A stretch of DNA of 64,000 bases from Mariniflexile maritimum (GTDB lineage Bacteria > Bacteroidota > Bacteroidia > Flavobacteriales > Flavobacteriaceae), in the NCBI RefSeq assembly GCF_009746565.1, contig NZ_WRPN01000009.1:1-64000 (forward strand), given 5' to 3'. Positions 1 to 7,702 of this stretch are shown here, piece by piece. The first letter of the stretch is position 1; each line of letters opens with the position of its first letter. A program made the position numbers and the translations under genes. A model generated the notes under the pieces. The model saw only the letters and a program-made list of their open reading frames with translations. It was not told where the DNA came from and did no database searches.

Positions 1-122
1 CCATGCGTAAAAAATTGAAAAATAAATACTAAATTTAACCACAAATGAATCGATTTTGAGCGCTTACTTAGCTATGCTCACTTTCATCCGCTGCAAGTGG
101 TTCACTTTGCCCGCCCTATCCA
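1..122 (-). mobile_element. Putative end of an IS21-family insertion sequence, rest outside the window
   Basis: Read on the minus strand, the AAA ATPase reading frame of the next entry loses family-like sequence at about position 122. From there the DNA begins TGGATAGGGCGGGC and carries two spaced subterminal repeats, AAAGTGAACCAC (108-97) and AAAGTGAGC (84-76). As I recall, repeated GTGAACCAC-type motifs just inside a TG terminus are typical of Bacteroidota IS21 (istAB) elements. A minus-strand ATG at 4-2 is at a plausible distance for the start of istA, but the gene itself lies beyond the window. The family assignment is an inference from these motifs only. Confidence 0.4.
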
Positions 123-387
123 AAATAGCCAAATTTTCAGCAAAAGTTGTTTTTCCTGTTTTTGGATGTCCAACTATAAGACCATGTGAGCCTTCCATTA
201 TCCCGTTCCATAAAAATTTGGGTTCAGGTTCCCTTTCAACTCTTTGAATTAAATCAATTAATTTTCTTGTTTTAACTTTATTAACTTCATTTTTTATTTT
301 CATAATTAAAATTTTTAAGATTGCATTAATCAGCATAATCAGTGCAATCAGATTAATTTCAGCAACTATCAAACTGAAAAATTCCAT
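64..387 (-). pseudogene. Truncated AAA/RecA-like ATPase, N-terminal part only
   Basis: This 107-codon frame keeps the start of a P-loop ATPase: a Walker A motif GHPKTGKTT follows a basic helical N-terminus, then AENLAI, after which the protein changes character and stops 19 codons later. There is no Walker B motif or core of the fold, so no active ATPase can be made. ATPases of this AAA_25 type are common near tyrosine recombinases in Bacteroidota mobile elements. The true start may be the ATG at 303 (MKIKNEVNK), because the first 28 residues are hydrophobic and atypical. The break coincides with the presumed IS end at about 122. I call it a pseudogene by truncation; the family is clear from the P-loop only. 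Confidence 0.55.
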
Positions 388-813
388 TCATATATTAAAT
401 TGATAGTTAAAATTTTAAACTATGGAATAAAAAAGCCACACATTATTAATGTATGGCTAAATCAAATTTCTGAGTCTTTATTTTTTTATTTATTTTATAC
501 TTCTCTTTTTCTTTTTTTTATCTTTTCGTTTCTCCAAAAATCATGGGTTTAACCACGTTTAAAACATGTCGCAAGGTACAAAAAAAAATTCAATTTAGCA
601 AACATTTTCTTACATATTTTATAAGCGAAAAAATTATAGTTTATTACTTTTTAAATTACTTATTTCTCTGCATTTAAAGCATTGCACATAGTAGTATATA
701 CAATGCATTAAATAAAACAGAGCACTCTAATTCATTTTCAGTGGTTTTGTAGTTTATAGAGTAAAAACCGTCTCAAAAGCTTGGTTATCCAAAATACAGC
801 ATAAACCTCTTTA
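388..813. other. Gene-free AT-rich stretch with one hairpin
   Basis: No convincing coding frame is visible. A hairpin at 434-458 (AGCCACACAT, five-base loop, ATGTATGGCT) may be a terminator or an operator upstream of the truncated ATPase gene. The rest is A/T-rich and I see no clear promoter. Confidence 0.4.
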
Positions 814-1068
814 TTAATCATCTACAATAATTTCAAAATAATGGTAATAGTAATAATGTCCTTTTATTTTATAAACTGTTTTAAGTTCCATCGTTACTTT
901 AACTTCTTCAACCCAAACAATATCACCTTTCTTTAAATCACCTATATCATGTTTTAAACACACTTTAAAAGGACAAAAAAGCAGCTTCAATAGGTTGTTC
1001 CAGGTTACCACATAAAGGGTTTTGGGGCTGCAATAGCTTAGCAATTCAGCCAACTGTTTTTCATCCAT
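814..1068 (-). CDS. Hypothetical 84-residue protein of the mobile element
   Basis: I do not recognise this small protein. It is acidic at the C-terminus, has a central segment LKKGDIVWVEEVKV that looks like a small beta-barrel strand pair, and an unusual tyrosine run (HYYYYHYF) near the end. It lies 46 bases after the DUF3871 gene on the same strand and may be the last gene of that unit. Codon use is AT-rich like its neighbours. Short conserved proteins in this place are typical cargo of Bacteroidota integrative elements; a role cannot be given. Confidence 0.6.
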   Translation of the reverse strand: MDEKQLAELLSYCSPKTLYVVTWNNLLKLLFCPFKVCLKHDIGDLKKGDIVWVEEVKVTMELKTVYKIKGHYYYYHYFEIIVDD

Positions 1069-1114
1069 AACTAATCTTTTTTTAGAAGGCTAAATTCTGT
1101 TTTTAGCTATATTA

Positions 1115-2104
1115 TTAATTATGAAGGAACCAATTATTGGTGCTGTTTTTAATAGAATTACCAAGGTTTTGTACTAACTCGAATGCATTAACGTTACGCT
1201 CAAAATTAGAATCAATGTAAGAACCTTTATTCGCTTCAGTAAAAAGATTGTATAAATTCCACAAGTTAACAGAACCATCTGCACTACGTCCGAAGTTATC
1301 ACAGGTATAATATTGTTTCACCACTTGATTGATTTGTGAATCACTTAAAGCCATAGGAAATAATCCATTTTGTTCAGCCTTACTTAAATGACCGTACATT
1401 CTAGCTTTTCCAATAAATTGAGCAAACTGTTTTTCTGATAGCTCATAATTTGGTAATTCATGCATTAATTCTAAATGCTGTTGCATGTTATACCCTTCAA
1501 ATAATTCCATCGCCTTATCTGATAATTCAGATATTGAACCAATCCTAATTTCATTCGAGAACCCGTCGGTACTGACACATAAATTTGTGCAAACCTTATT
1601 CTTAAAACCTATAAACAACTTGAATTTCTCTAATGATTTTCTACTGTAAAGGTTCTCTTGGTTGTACGCCCTCACACCGCCTATTGTCAATGATAACTCA
1701 TTACCATTTATTATTTGTTTTATAGATGGTATCTCAATTACAAATGCACATCTTTCATAGTAAAGGGTCTTTTCATGCTCTAATAGTTCTTTAGCTGGCT
1801 TTCCAATAGCGGAAGGAATTCTTCCTTTTATTATGTGCGACACCCTTATATCTGGCTGCATGATTTCTACATCAGGGAAAAGCTGTCTTGCAATTTCTTG
1901 AGTACTATCTATAAATTGGTAGTGGCTGATACTGGTTTCGTTGTCCTTAGCAAAAACAGGGATGGTGCAATCCCTTTTAAGGTGTTCTAAACTTACTTTT
2001 TTTGTATTAGCTTCAATAAAATTTCCATTTGAAGTTCTAGTAATTACTTCATTTTCAGAAATAATCTGATTTTCTATATTATTTTGTACTGTTATCAGTT
2101 CCAT
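1115..2104 (-). CDS. DUF3871 family protein
   Basis: The 329-residue protein matches the pattern of the DUF3871 family, with an N-terminal block EANTKKVSLEHLKRDCTIPVF followed by AKDNETSISHYQFI. Members occur in mobile elements and plasmids of Bacteroidota and have no established biochemical role. The middle (IKGRIPSAIGKPAKELLEHEKTLYYERC) and the block AFVIEIPSIKQIINGNELSL are soluble alpha/beta in character, with no membrane segment or signal peptide. Its start overlaps the end of the upstream Sak4-like ATPase gene by 26 bases, so the two are translationally linked. Overlap with a recombination-type ATPase suggests a part in DNA replication or repair of the element, but that is inference. 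Confidence 0.75.
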   Translation of the reverse strand: MELITVQNNIENQIISENEVITRTSNGNFIEANTKKVSLEHLKRDCTIPVFAKDNETSISHYQFIDSTQEIARQLFPDVEIMQPDIRVSHIIKGRIPSAIGKPAKELLEHEKTLYYERCAFVIEIPSIKQIINGNELSLTIGGVRAYNQENLYSRKSLEKFKLFIGFKNKVCTNLCVSTDGFSNEIRIGSISELSDKAMELFEGYNMQQHLELMHELPNYELSEKQFAQFIGKARMYGHLSKAEQNGLFPMALSDSQINQVVKQYYTCDNFGRSADGSVNLWNLYNLFTEANKGSYIDSNFERNVNAFELVQNLGNSIKNSTNNWFLHN

Positions 2105-2987
2105 TTTGTTGGTCTTTAGATTGGTTAATAATTTCTTGATTAGGGATAACTTGTGTTTTCAAGGTTTCTATTTCACGTTGCCGTTGAATAATATGTGGTT
2201 TTATCCTATCCTGTATTTCAGGATACTTCGCATAGACATATCTTAATTGCTCTATGGTTTTACAGCTTGAAATTTCTTTTGTGACGTCTTCACTTTTAAC
2301 TTTATCTGATTGATTGCACCATTGTAAAATCTTTTTGCCTGTAGCTGCATTAATTACAAACTCTGGTTTATCTGATGAAAACAATCCTGTTCTGTCCTTG
2401 CTAGCTCTAACTAAATGTTGGTCATTAATGATTTCAAAATTTACAGTTAGCTCATACTCGAATCCTTCTCTTGTAATTTCCTTCATGCCATGTTTGACAA
2501 CTTTTGTACGTCCATTTGAAGTGGTGTCTATAGAATAGTCTATTTTACTTCTAACAGTAGTAATAACATGACAGGAACTACCCAAAATAGCATCAATAAA
2601 AGCCTGATGTCTTGGTGTAACTTGAGCCCAATCCTGAAACCTACCGCCTAACTGTTCATGTATCTGTAAACACCCTCCTTTACCCTGCCATTCATGGGTT
2701 ATACTGTCAATAATAATGACATCCATAGACGCATTTTCACAGGTTTTAATGGCTTCAATATATCTTTCTGGACTGTAAGGCTCATTTAATGAAAGCACGT
2801 TAAAATCTCCTAAATGTGAGTATAAAGATGCTGAATTGTTTTCTGTGTCTATGATGGCTATTTTAGTCCAATCATTTGTAATTCCATAAGCTAATAATAA
2901 AGCGGAATAGCTTTTGCCAAACCCACTTGCTCCACTTATTCCAAGTCTTAATTTCACTTGGTCTCTTTGTGCCTTTTGTAGTTTCAT
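2079..2987 (-). CDS. AAA_24 / Sak4-like phage-type RecA-fold ATPase
   Basis: This 302-residue protein carries a Walker A motif GASGFGKS at residues 19-26, a substrate-sensing stretch AIIDTENNSASLYSH (about 43-57) and a Walker B-like MDVIIIDSITHEW (about 88-100). It resembles AAA_24 proteins, the single-domain RecA paralogues of the Sak4 group that phages use for single-strand annealing and recombination with an SSB partner. The C-terminal 80 residues are charged and probably flexible. The gene overlaps the following DUF3871 gene and follows, after about 110 bases, a small protein that may be SSB-like. The function is inferred from family and context; the ATPase fold is well supported. Confidence 0.75.
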   Translation of the reverse strand: MKLQKAQRDQVKLRLGISGASGFGKSYSALLLAYGITNDWTKIAIIDTENNSASLYSHLGDFNVLSLNEPYSPERYIEAIKTCENASMDVIIIDSITHEWQGKGGCLQIHEQLGGRFQDWAQVTPRHQAFIDAILGSSCHVITTVRSKIDYSIDTTSNGRTKVVKHGMKEITREGFEYELTVNFEIINDQHLVRASKDRTGLFSSDKPEFVINAATGKKILQWCNQSDKVKSEDVTKEISSCKTIEQLRYVYAKYPEIQDRIKPHIIQRQREIETLKTQVIPNQEIINQSKDQQNGTDNSTK

Positions 2988-3022
2988 AATGTTTTTAATT
3001 TAGGTTTGTAATGAAATTTGTT

Positions 3023-3041
3023 ATAGTTTCTAAGAAACTAT
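3023..3041. promoter_or_regulatory. Palindrome ahead of the Sak4-like gene
   Basis: ATAGTTTC and GAAACTAT form a perfect 8-base inverted repeat around TAA, 36 bases upstream of the ATPase start. The short central gap and position suggest an operator, perhaps for the element's XRE repressor. A hairpin role cannot be excluded. Confidence 0.35.
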
Positions 3042-3052
3042 GACATAAAAAA

Positions 3053-3074
3053 AGAGCCTCATTTCTGAAGCTCT
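3053..3074 (-). terminator. Hairpin after the SSB-like gene
   Basis: AGAGC-c-TCA and TGA-a-GCTCT pair around a four-base loop just downstream of the 136-residue gene. Read on the minus strand the hairpin is followed by a run of T (complement of the A-run at 3046-3053), as in an intrinsic terminator. Confidence 0.55.
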
Positions 3075-3097
3075 ATTTATCTTATGCCATTGGTTAT

Positions 3098-3508
3098 TTA
3101 CGCTACCAATTCTTCATCAATAACATTTTCCTTTACTACACTTTCTGCTCTTGCTGTAGTAAGTGTAATACCGTGCGTTTCTTTTCTTCCTAATAATCTG
3201 GAAATATCAACGGTTGTTCCAGGTAATTGAGCAACTGCTCTACCTGCGTAATCTCCTTCAGTTTGAATAACAAGATTGATGGAGCTCCCTGCTTTGAATG
3301 TATCAGGATGTGCAGCAATACTTTTGGTATAAAACCTTGTCAAGACGTCTTCTGTACCACCATCGGGGTATTTAATTTGGCTTGTCCCTAATTTATAAGG
3401 CGTTAGCTTTTCATTGTTTAGATTATAGACTTCATCTTTAATCTCTTTAACTACGGCTGGAACATGAACTTCCAATAGACCTGTTTCTTTGTTTCTTTTC
3501 TCTACCAT
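3098..3508 (-). CDS. Small element protein, possibly single-strand DNA-binding like
   Basis: The 136-residue protein has no signal peptide or membrane segment. A beta-rich core (KLTPYKLGTSQIKYPDGGTEDVLTRFYTKS, then SSINLVIQTEGDYAGRAVAQLPG) ends with an acidic tail DEELVA. This layout, a beta-barrel-like body plus an acidic tip, recalls single-strand binding proteins, and its place directly before a Sak4-like ATPase fits because those proteins need an SSB. I do not recognise a named family, so the SSB idea is inference from architecture and neighbourhood. Its promoter region contains the G9 tract noted separately. Confidence 0.6.
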   Translation of the reverse strand: MVEKRNKETGLLEVHVPAVVKEIKDEVYNLNNEKLTPYKLGTSQIKYPDGGTEDVLTRFYTKSIAAHPDTFKAGSSINLVIQTEGDYAGRAVAQLPGTTVDISRLLGRKETHGITLTTARAESVVKENVIDEELVA

Positions 3509-3650
3509 GGTAAAAAATATTTAAAAGTTAATAAATTAATTTATGCCGAACCCGACGCGGGGACGTGCAAAGTTGAAGAAGTGTAGGGTATGATTGCTAG
3601 ATAGTCCAGCGTATACAACCATACCAAAAAAAATTACTTGGAAAAAAACA

Positions 3651-3659
3651 GGGGGGGGG
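3651..3659. repeat. Homopolymeric tract of nine G
   Basis: A run of nine G stands out in very AT-rich DNA, about 143 bases upstream of the minus-strand gene that starts at 3508. Such tracts are prone to slippage. Confidence 0.6.
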
Positions 3660-3726
3660 TACTTATAAAATTGTGGTAATTTGAAAAATTAAAAAGCGTT
3701 CTGAAATTTTGGTCAAAAAAATTTTT

Positions 3727-4065
3727 TTAGTCCCAAAGGATTCCTCCTTGGAAAAATTGAAGATTCATTTCTTCACATTTTGGGCATTTATAGAAACCAT
3801 CTGTTAATACATTATTAAAGCTTTGTTCTACTATTTGGTTTCCTTTCTTACCAATTAAATGTTTATTATTATATGAGGATATTTTTGATGAACCACAACT
3901 AGGGCAAATTAACTTATCAGCTTTTAAATTACCTTGAACCATATCATGGCAATTTTCACAATAGCATGGAAAGCATTCTACAGTTTTAAAGTTTAACCTA
4001 CCACCACCAATCAATACTTCTTTATTATACCCACATTTACATATTGCTTTAACTTGCGAACCCAT
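3727..4065 (-). CDS. Hypothetical zinc-ribbon protein
   Basis: The 112-residue protein has four cysteine pairs: C-K-C near residue 10, CFPCYCENC (about 32-40), CPSC (about 54-57) and CPKC near residue 93. These look like two or three zinc ribbons (rubredoxin-like knuckles). No catalytic motif is seen. Proteins of this kind often bind nucleic acid or assist assembly. It is spaced 30 bases from the YD-repeat gene upstream on the same strand and probably belongs to the same transcript. I do not recognise a named family. Confidence 0.6.
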   Translation of the reverse strand: MGSQVKAICKCGYNKEVLIGGGRLNFKTVECFPCYCENCHDMVQGNLKADKLICPSCGSSKISSYNNKHLIGKKGNQIVEQSFNNVLTDGFYKCPKCEEMNLQFFQGGILWD

Positions 4066-4095
4066 AGTTGAAAATAATGTTTTTATAGAGAATTG

Positions 4096-4854
4096 TTAAT
4101 AATAAGTTATTTCTCTTTCTATAATAGCCTTTGGCACTCCATCTAGAAAATCTATCCTTTTTATCCAATTGCCTTGTATATCGTAGATATATTTCCAATT
4201 CTTCATAGGACTTTGAGTACCATCTGAGTCATAGTGCTGTTTCCATTCAATTGGATTATTATTTAAATCATATTTTCTACTGTATTTAGAATCTAGAATT
4301 CCATCAGGGTTGTACTGACTCCATTCAATTCCATTACCTCTTGTATCATATAAAGAAGTTCGTTTATAATCTAAGCTTCCATCTGAATTGTATTGTAGTT
4401 GTTCTATTTGATTACCCATATCATCATAAAGACAGGATGACTTAGTAATGCGGTCGGTAGATAAATCATGAAAAAACCTCTCCTCCCGTTTACCATTGTC
4501 ATAATAGTTAACAACTAATTTATAAACAATAACTCCCTCATCATTATAGTAAATTTGTATTTCATTCCCTTGTTCATCATATAACATATTCTTTTGACTT
4601 CTCAGTTTTCCATCTTGGTTAAATATATTTTCATCAATCAATTTACCCTCTTCATTGTATTTTTTTTTAACCTTATACATTAGTACGTTGTTAGGGGAAT
4701 AATAATTTTCTTCAGTAATATTACCTAAATCATCATAATATTTAACTGAATCATGTTCATAATCTATCCTTTTTTTTATTCCTTTTAAAATTTCTTCATA
4801 TTTTTCAATTGCTTCCCAAGAAGTCTCCTTTACAATTTTCACTTTTCCTTTCAT
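4096..4854 (-). CDS. YD-repeat-like protein of 252 residues
   Basis: After a charged N-terminal helix (about residues 1-35) the protein consists of roughly nine degenerate repeats of 22-25 residues with the pattern Y-D-x-x-G-N-x-I-E-x-x-x-Y-N-x-D-G-x-L. Clear copies include YDDMGNQIEQLQYNSDGSLD and YDTRGNGIEWSQYNPDGILD. YD repeats form the beta shells of Rhs/Tc toxins, and similar short YD or YwqK/MORN-like proteins accompany polymorphic toxins as immunity-type partners. Here there is no signal peptide, core-release motif or toxin domain. It is either an orphan binding protein or a partner of a toxin located elsewhere. The start is well placed, 14 bases after the upstream gene. Confidence 0.65.
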   Translation of the reverse strand: MKGKVKIVKETSWEAIEKYEEILKGIKKRIDYEHDSVKYYDDLGNITEENYYSPNNVLMYKVKKKYNEEGKLIDENIFNQDGKLRSQKNMLYDEQGNEIQIYYNDEGVIVYKLVVNYYDNGKREERFFHDLSTDRITKSSCLYDDMGNQIEQLQYNSDGSLDYKRTSLYDTRGNGIEWSQYNPDGILDSKYSRKYDLNNNPIEWKQHYDSDGTQSPMKNWKYIYDIQGNWIKRIDFLDGVPKAIIEREITYY

Positions 4855-4868
4855 AATAAATTGATTGT

Positions 4869-5237
4869 TTAAAATGGCATGCCATCTTTTCTAGGTGGTA
4901 TATTTCTACATTCTTCAACACGAAACACCTTTTCACTTTCTTGATGAATCACATATCTTATAACAAACTCATCTGTATCAGGATTATGGAAACTATAAGC
5001 TTTTCCAGTTGGATAACAATAGTTGCATTTTGATGGTTTGGCAGTTAATGATGTAATCCCTTTTTCTTTTAATCTTTCAAAAAGGGTCTGCATATCTCCA
5101 ATAAATTCATGTTTGCTGTTGTGTGAGTAATCAGCAGTTTCATCCAAAATATTTAAAAGTGAAGAATCTAGTTTAACAAATGAACTAACCACTAAACTTT
5201 CAATATTAAATAAAACTATGTTTATCTTTTTAGTCAT
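4869..5237 (-). CDS. Hypothetical 122-residue protein with a CNYC motif
   Basis: I do not recognise this protein. It is soluble and mixed alpha/beta; a CNYCYPTGKAYSFHN segment in the middle could be part of a metal site together with C109 (EECRN). Its start codon overlaps the stop of the upstream 249-residue gene by four bases (ATGA type), so the two are co-translated. The YD-repeat gene follows after 14 bases. The three genes plus the zinc-ribbon gene probably form one minus-strand operon beginning near 5983. Confidence 0.6.
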   Translation of the reverse strand: MTKKINIVLFNIESLVVSSFVKLDSSLLNILDETADYSHNSKHEFIGDMQTLFERLKEKGITSLTAKPSKCNYCYPTGKAYSFHNPDTDEFVIRYVIHQESEKVFRVEECRNIPPRKDGMPF

Positions 5238-5983
5238 TGATTATACCATATCTTCGCTAGAATAAATCCTCCTCCAACTACTAGTGGATAAGCTAAAAAC
5301 CCTATAACTTCTGATATTGGACCTATAACTAATAGCGACACTAACAAACATATAAATAAAGGTAGTATAGTTAAACATCCGACATCTTTATCCTTACTTA
5401 TATCTATTTTTGGATTATGGTTTCTTTCTGAACGCAAAATTTGAGAATAATGCTCATCGCCAAAATAAGCTTCATTATCATCAAAAATATTTTCACTTTC
5501 CTCAATATTAATATCTGTTTTGCCATCAAACTTTTGTTGATGATTACCGGAATAACTAATTTCAGAAACCTCTTTGGTTATCTTAATTTTGTCAATGTAG
5601 TGAATTCCCAACACTTCATTTGTGTTGTTTGTACCAGTATAAGTTAAGTGTGACAATCTTGCAAAGAACACCAATTTTGTTGGGTCCGCTGTACTTGGTT
5701 CAGCTATAATAGTAGTAATATAGCTCTCACCCACTTTAAACTCACCGCCATTTGCTTTCATAAGCTGTAAGCTCTTTTGTGGAATAGTGCATAATAAGTC
5801 AATTTCCTTACCATTTGGCAATAAACCTTTAGCATTAGCAAATTTAAATATTTTCTTTTCACCTTTACTGTTAATATAAGACTGTTCTGTTTCACTTGGT
5901 AAGGTCATTAGTTTGCAGGCACCTACTAACTGTTTTCTGTCTACACCCTCATACTTTACTGTTTCAATTCTTAATGTGTTCAT
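5234..5983 (-). CDS. Hypothetical protein with two C-terminal membrane helices
   Basis: The 249-residue protein has a soluble N-terminal part (about residues 1-130) that is beta-rich, with GKEIDLLCTIPQKSLQLMKANGGEFKVGESYITTI resembling an OB-like or single-strand-binding fold, then an acidic linker (ESENIFDDNEAYFGDE) and two hydrophobic helices at about 203-222 and 224-242. No signal peptide is seen. The layout suggests a cytoplasmic domain tethered to the inner membrane. It is the first gene of the four-gene minus-strand unit and lies divergent to the XRE regulator, sharing a 76-base intergenic region. Function unknown. Confidence 0.6.
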   Translation of the reverse strand: MNTLRIETVKYEGVDRKQLVGACKLMTLPSETEQSYINSKGEKKIFKFANAKGLLPNGKEIDLLCTIPQKSLQLMKANGGEFKVGESYITTIIAEPSTADPTKLVFFARLSHLTYTGTNNTNEVLGIHYIDKIKITKEVSEISYSGNHQQKFDGKTDINIEESENIFDDNEAYFGDEHYSQILRSERNHNPKIDISKDKDVGCLTILPLFICLLVSLLVIGPISEVIGFLAYPLVVGGGFILAKIWYNQ

Positions 5984-6059
5984 TTCATATAATCTTATTT
6001 ACTTATTTCCAAATATAACAAATGCAGTAATATAAGGTTACAATATTTAATCTATCAAA

Positions 6060-6326
6060 TTGGAATTTTACCATATGGTAGAATTATCTGATGAAAGACT
6101 TGAACAACTAAAAGCTTCAATTCCCAAAGAAATTGGAAACAGGGTTAAGCTTTTTAGAAAAAAAAGAGGTCTTACACAAACTCAACTAGCACAATTAGTT
6201 GGTAAGGATAGACAATACTTATATAAAATTGAAAAAGGTGTTGTAACTCCTAATATTGTTACCATTTCAGTTCTGGCAATTACATTGGAAGTTCCTTTAA
6301 GCGAATTTTTTGATATTGAATTTTAA
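6060..6326 (+). CDS. XRE-family helix-turn-helix regulator
   Basis: The 88-residue protein is essentially one HTH_XRE domain: the helices run from about residue 26 to 82, with the recognition segment TQTQLAQLVGKDRQYLYKIEKG and the closing SEFFDIEF. Small single-domain XRE proteins act as repressors in plasmids, phages and toxin-antitoxin loci. It is transcribed divergently from the four-gene minus-strand unit, so an autoregulator or repressor of that unit is the simplest role. An alternative start is the ATG at 6075 (MVELSDERL). Confidence 0.8.
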   Translation: MEFYHMVELSDERLEQLKASIPKEIGNRVKLFRKKRGLTQTQLAQLVGKDRQYLYKIEKGVVTPNIVTISVLAITLEVPLSEFFDIEF

Positions 6327-6386
6327 CATTTCAATTATCTTGATTAGTTAATACTAACTACAGAAATAAAATTGAACTTATTAAGA

Positions 6387-7016
6387 CTACCTTACAATAT
6401 ACTTTAACCCTAACTGTATACTTCTGCTCTCATATAATTTAAATTCACTGGTATCAACAATATTGAATCCATCTAGTTCAGTAAAAAATATTGGTGTAAA
6501 ATTATATCTTGCTTCGAGAATTAACCTATCATTAATACTATATTCACCTCCAAATGTAAATGCTCCATTAGCAGATATTTCTTTTATAGTTGCAAATGAT
6601 GACTTATCATATCCTCCATTAATTCTGGTCAACTCCATTTTATCTTTATTTATAAATAGCATTGATGGTGTTATACCAGCTATTAGTGAAATTTTATCTG
6701 CTATTAACTGTTTAAACAACAAGGGAATACTTAGTTTAAAAACACTCCCATTATATGTATAGTCTTCAAATAATATCCCATCATTACCAGAATTAGAAAT
6801 GTCTAATTTATAAACTCCAAAATTAAGTTCAGGTTGAAATACTGAGGTTTGTCCGAAATGAAACCCCATGCCAATATTAATTCCAAAAGTATTTTCATTT
6901 AATCCTTCATCTTTGACTGTATAGTTTCCTAATCCAGCCTTTAAAAAGAACTTTCCTTGTGCACTTGCACTAACACTTACACCCACAAACAATAGGGCTA
7001 ATAATAAATTTTTCAT
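6387..7016 (-). CDS. Outer-membrane beta-barrel protein
   Basis: A clear signal peptide (MKNLLLALLFVGVSVSASAQ, cleaved after the AQ) is followed by about 190 residues of alternating polar/hydrophobic strands ending in an aromatic-rich last strand (SIQLGLKYIVR). This matches the OMP_b-brl/PorT-like superfamily widespread in Bacteroidota, normally eight- or ten-stranded barrels with no assigned substrate. It stands alone between the XRE gene (convergent) and a gene-poor stretch. Presence inside the element could be cargo that changes the cell surface, but this is speculation. Confidence 0.75.
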   Translation of the reverse strand: MKNLLLALLFVGVSVSASAQGKFFLKAGLGNYTVKDEGLNENTFGINIGMGFHFGQTSVFQPELNFGVYKLDISNSGNDGILFEDYTYNGSVFKLSIPLLFKQLIADKISLIAGITPSMLFINKDKMELTRINGGYDKSSFATIKEISANGAFTFGGEYSINDRLILEARYNFTPIFFTELDGFNIVDTSEFKLYESRSIQLGLKYIVR

Positions 7017-7317
7017 ATTTGTTTATTTTAAGATTTTTAAAAATTATTAATGATTTAATTTAAAAATGTGGTCAATTTAATACCACTTCACAATATTTCC
7101 TTACGGATTTCCTTAATAATCAACCCCATATCAGTTTTAACGATTTAATGAGTAAATCCACATTTACTACTTTTATAAACATAAATTAATCCTTGTAATT
7201 CCCTTTCTGAAATGGAATAAAAAATGCGTTAACATTTAAACACAATTTTATTGACAAAATCCTGAGTAATAGCAATAGACCTTTCAAATCATTCTTATTT
7301 AATACGCTTGTAGTTTT
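7017..7317. other. Gene-free AT-rich stretch
   Basis: About 300 bases upstream of the beta-barrel gene without a convincing frame. I see no promoter box or hairpin that I can support. Confidence 0.4.
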
Positions 7318-7584
7318 CTACGATTGCATAACCTTATAGACATGCATTAGAAGTATAACCTTAATATTATTAATTGATAATAATACTGAATCGTCAAACC
7401 TCCAAAAACCACATTTTAATGGCATCTTATTAAGATTATCAAATAAAAAATCCCAACATATATCTGGTTCTAAATGAAGTAATACATTGTTGAATACATG
7501 AACATTTAACATATAATCTTTAAATTTTAAATGAATTTTGTCAATATTAGATACTAAATAGCCAGACAATTCAACGGGCTTCAA
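7318..7584 (-). CDS. Hypothetical 88-residue protein, low certainty
   Basis: This frame encodes an unrecognised protein rich in Leu, Asn and aromatic residues (CWDFLFDNLNKMPLKCGFWRF). There is no signal peptide or domain. It lies divergent to the WYL-type regulator gene, with 118 bases between the starts. In such AT-rich DNA an 88-codon frame can occur by chance, so I give it modest confidence. Confidence 0.4.
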   Translation of the reverse strand: MKPVELSGYLVSNIDKIHLKFKDYMLNVHVFNNVLLHLEPDICWDFLFDNLNKMPLKCGFWRFDDSVLLSINNIKVILLMHVYKVMQS

Positions 7585-7702
7585 ACTTTTAATTATTTTT
7601 TTACTTTTCCATTTTTTTATTAATAATGAAATTTATTATACATTTATTTTATGCAATAATAAAATCGGTTAATGCAACCTATTTGCAGTAGCAAAAAAAA
7701 AT

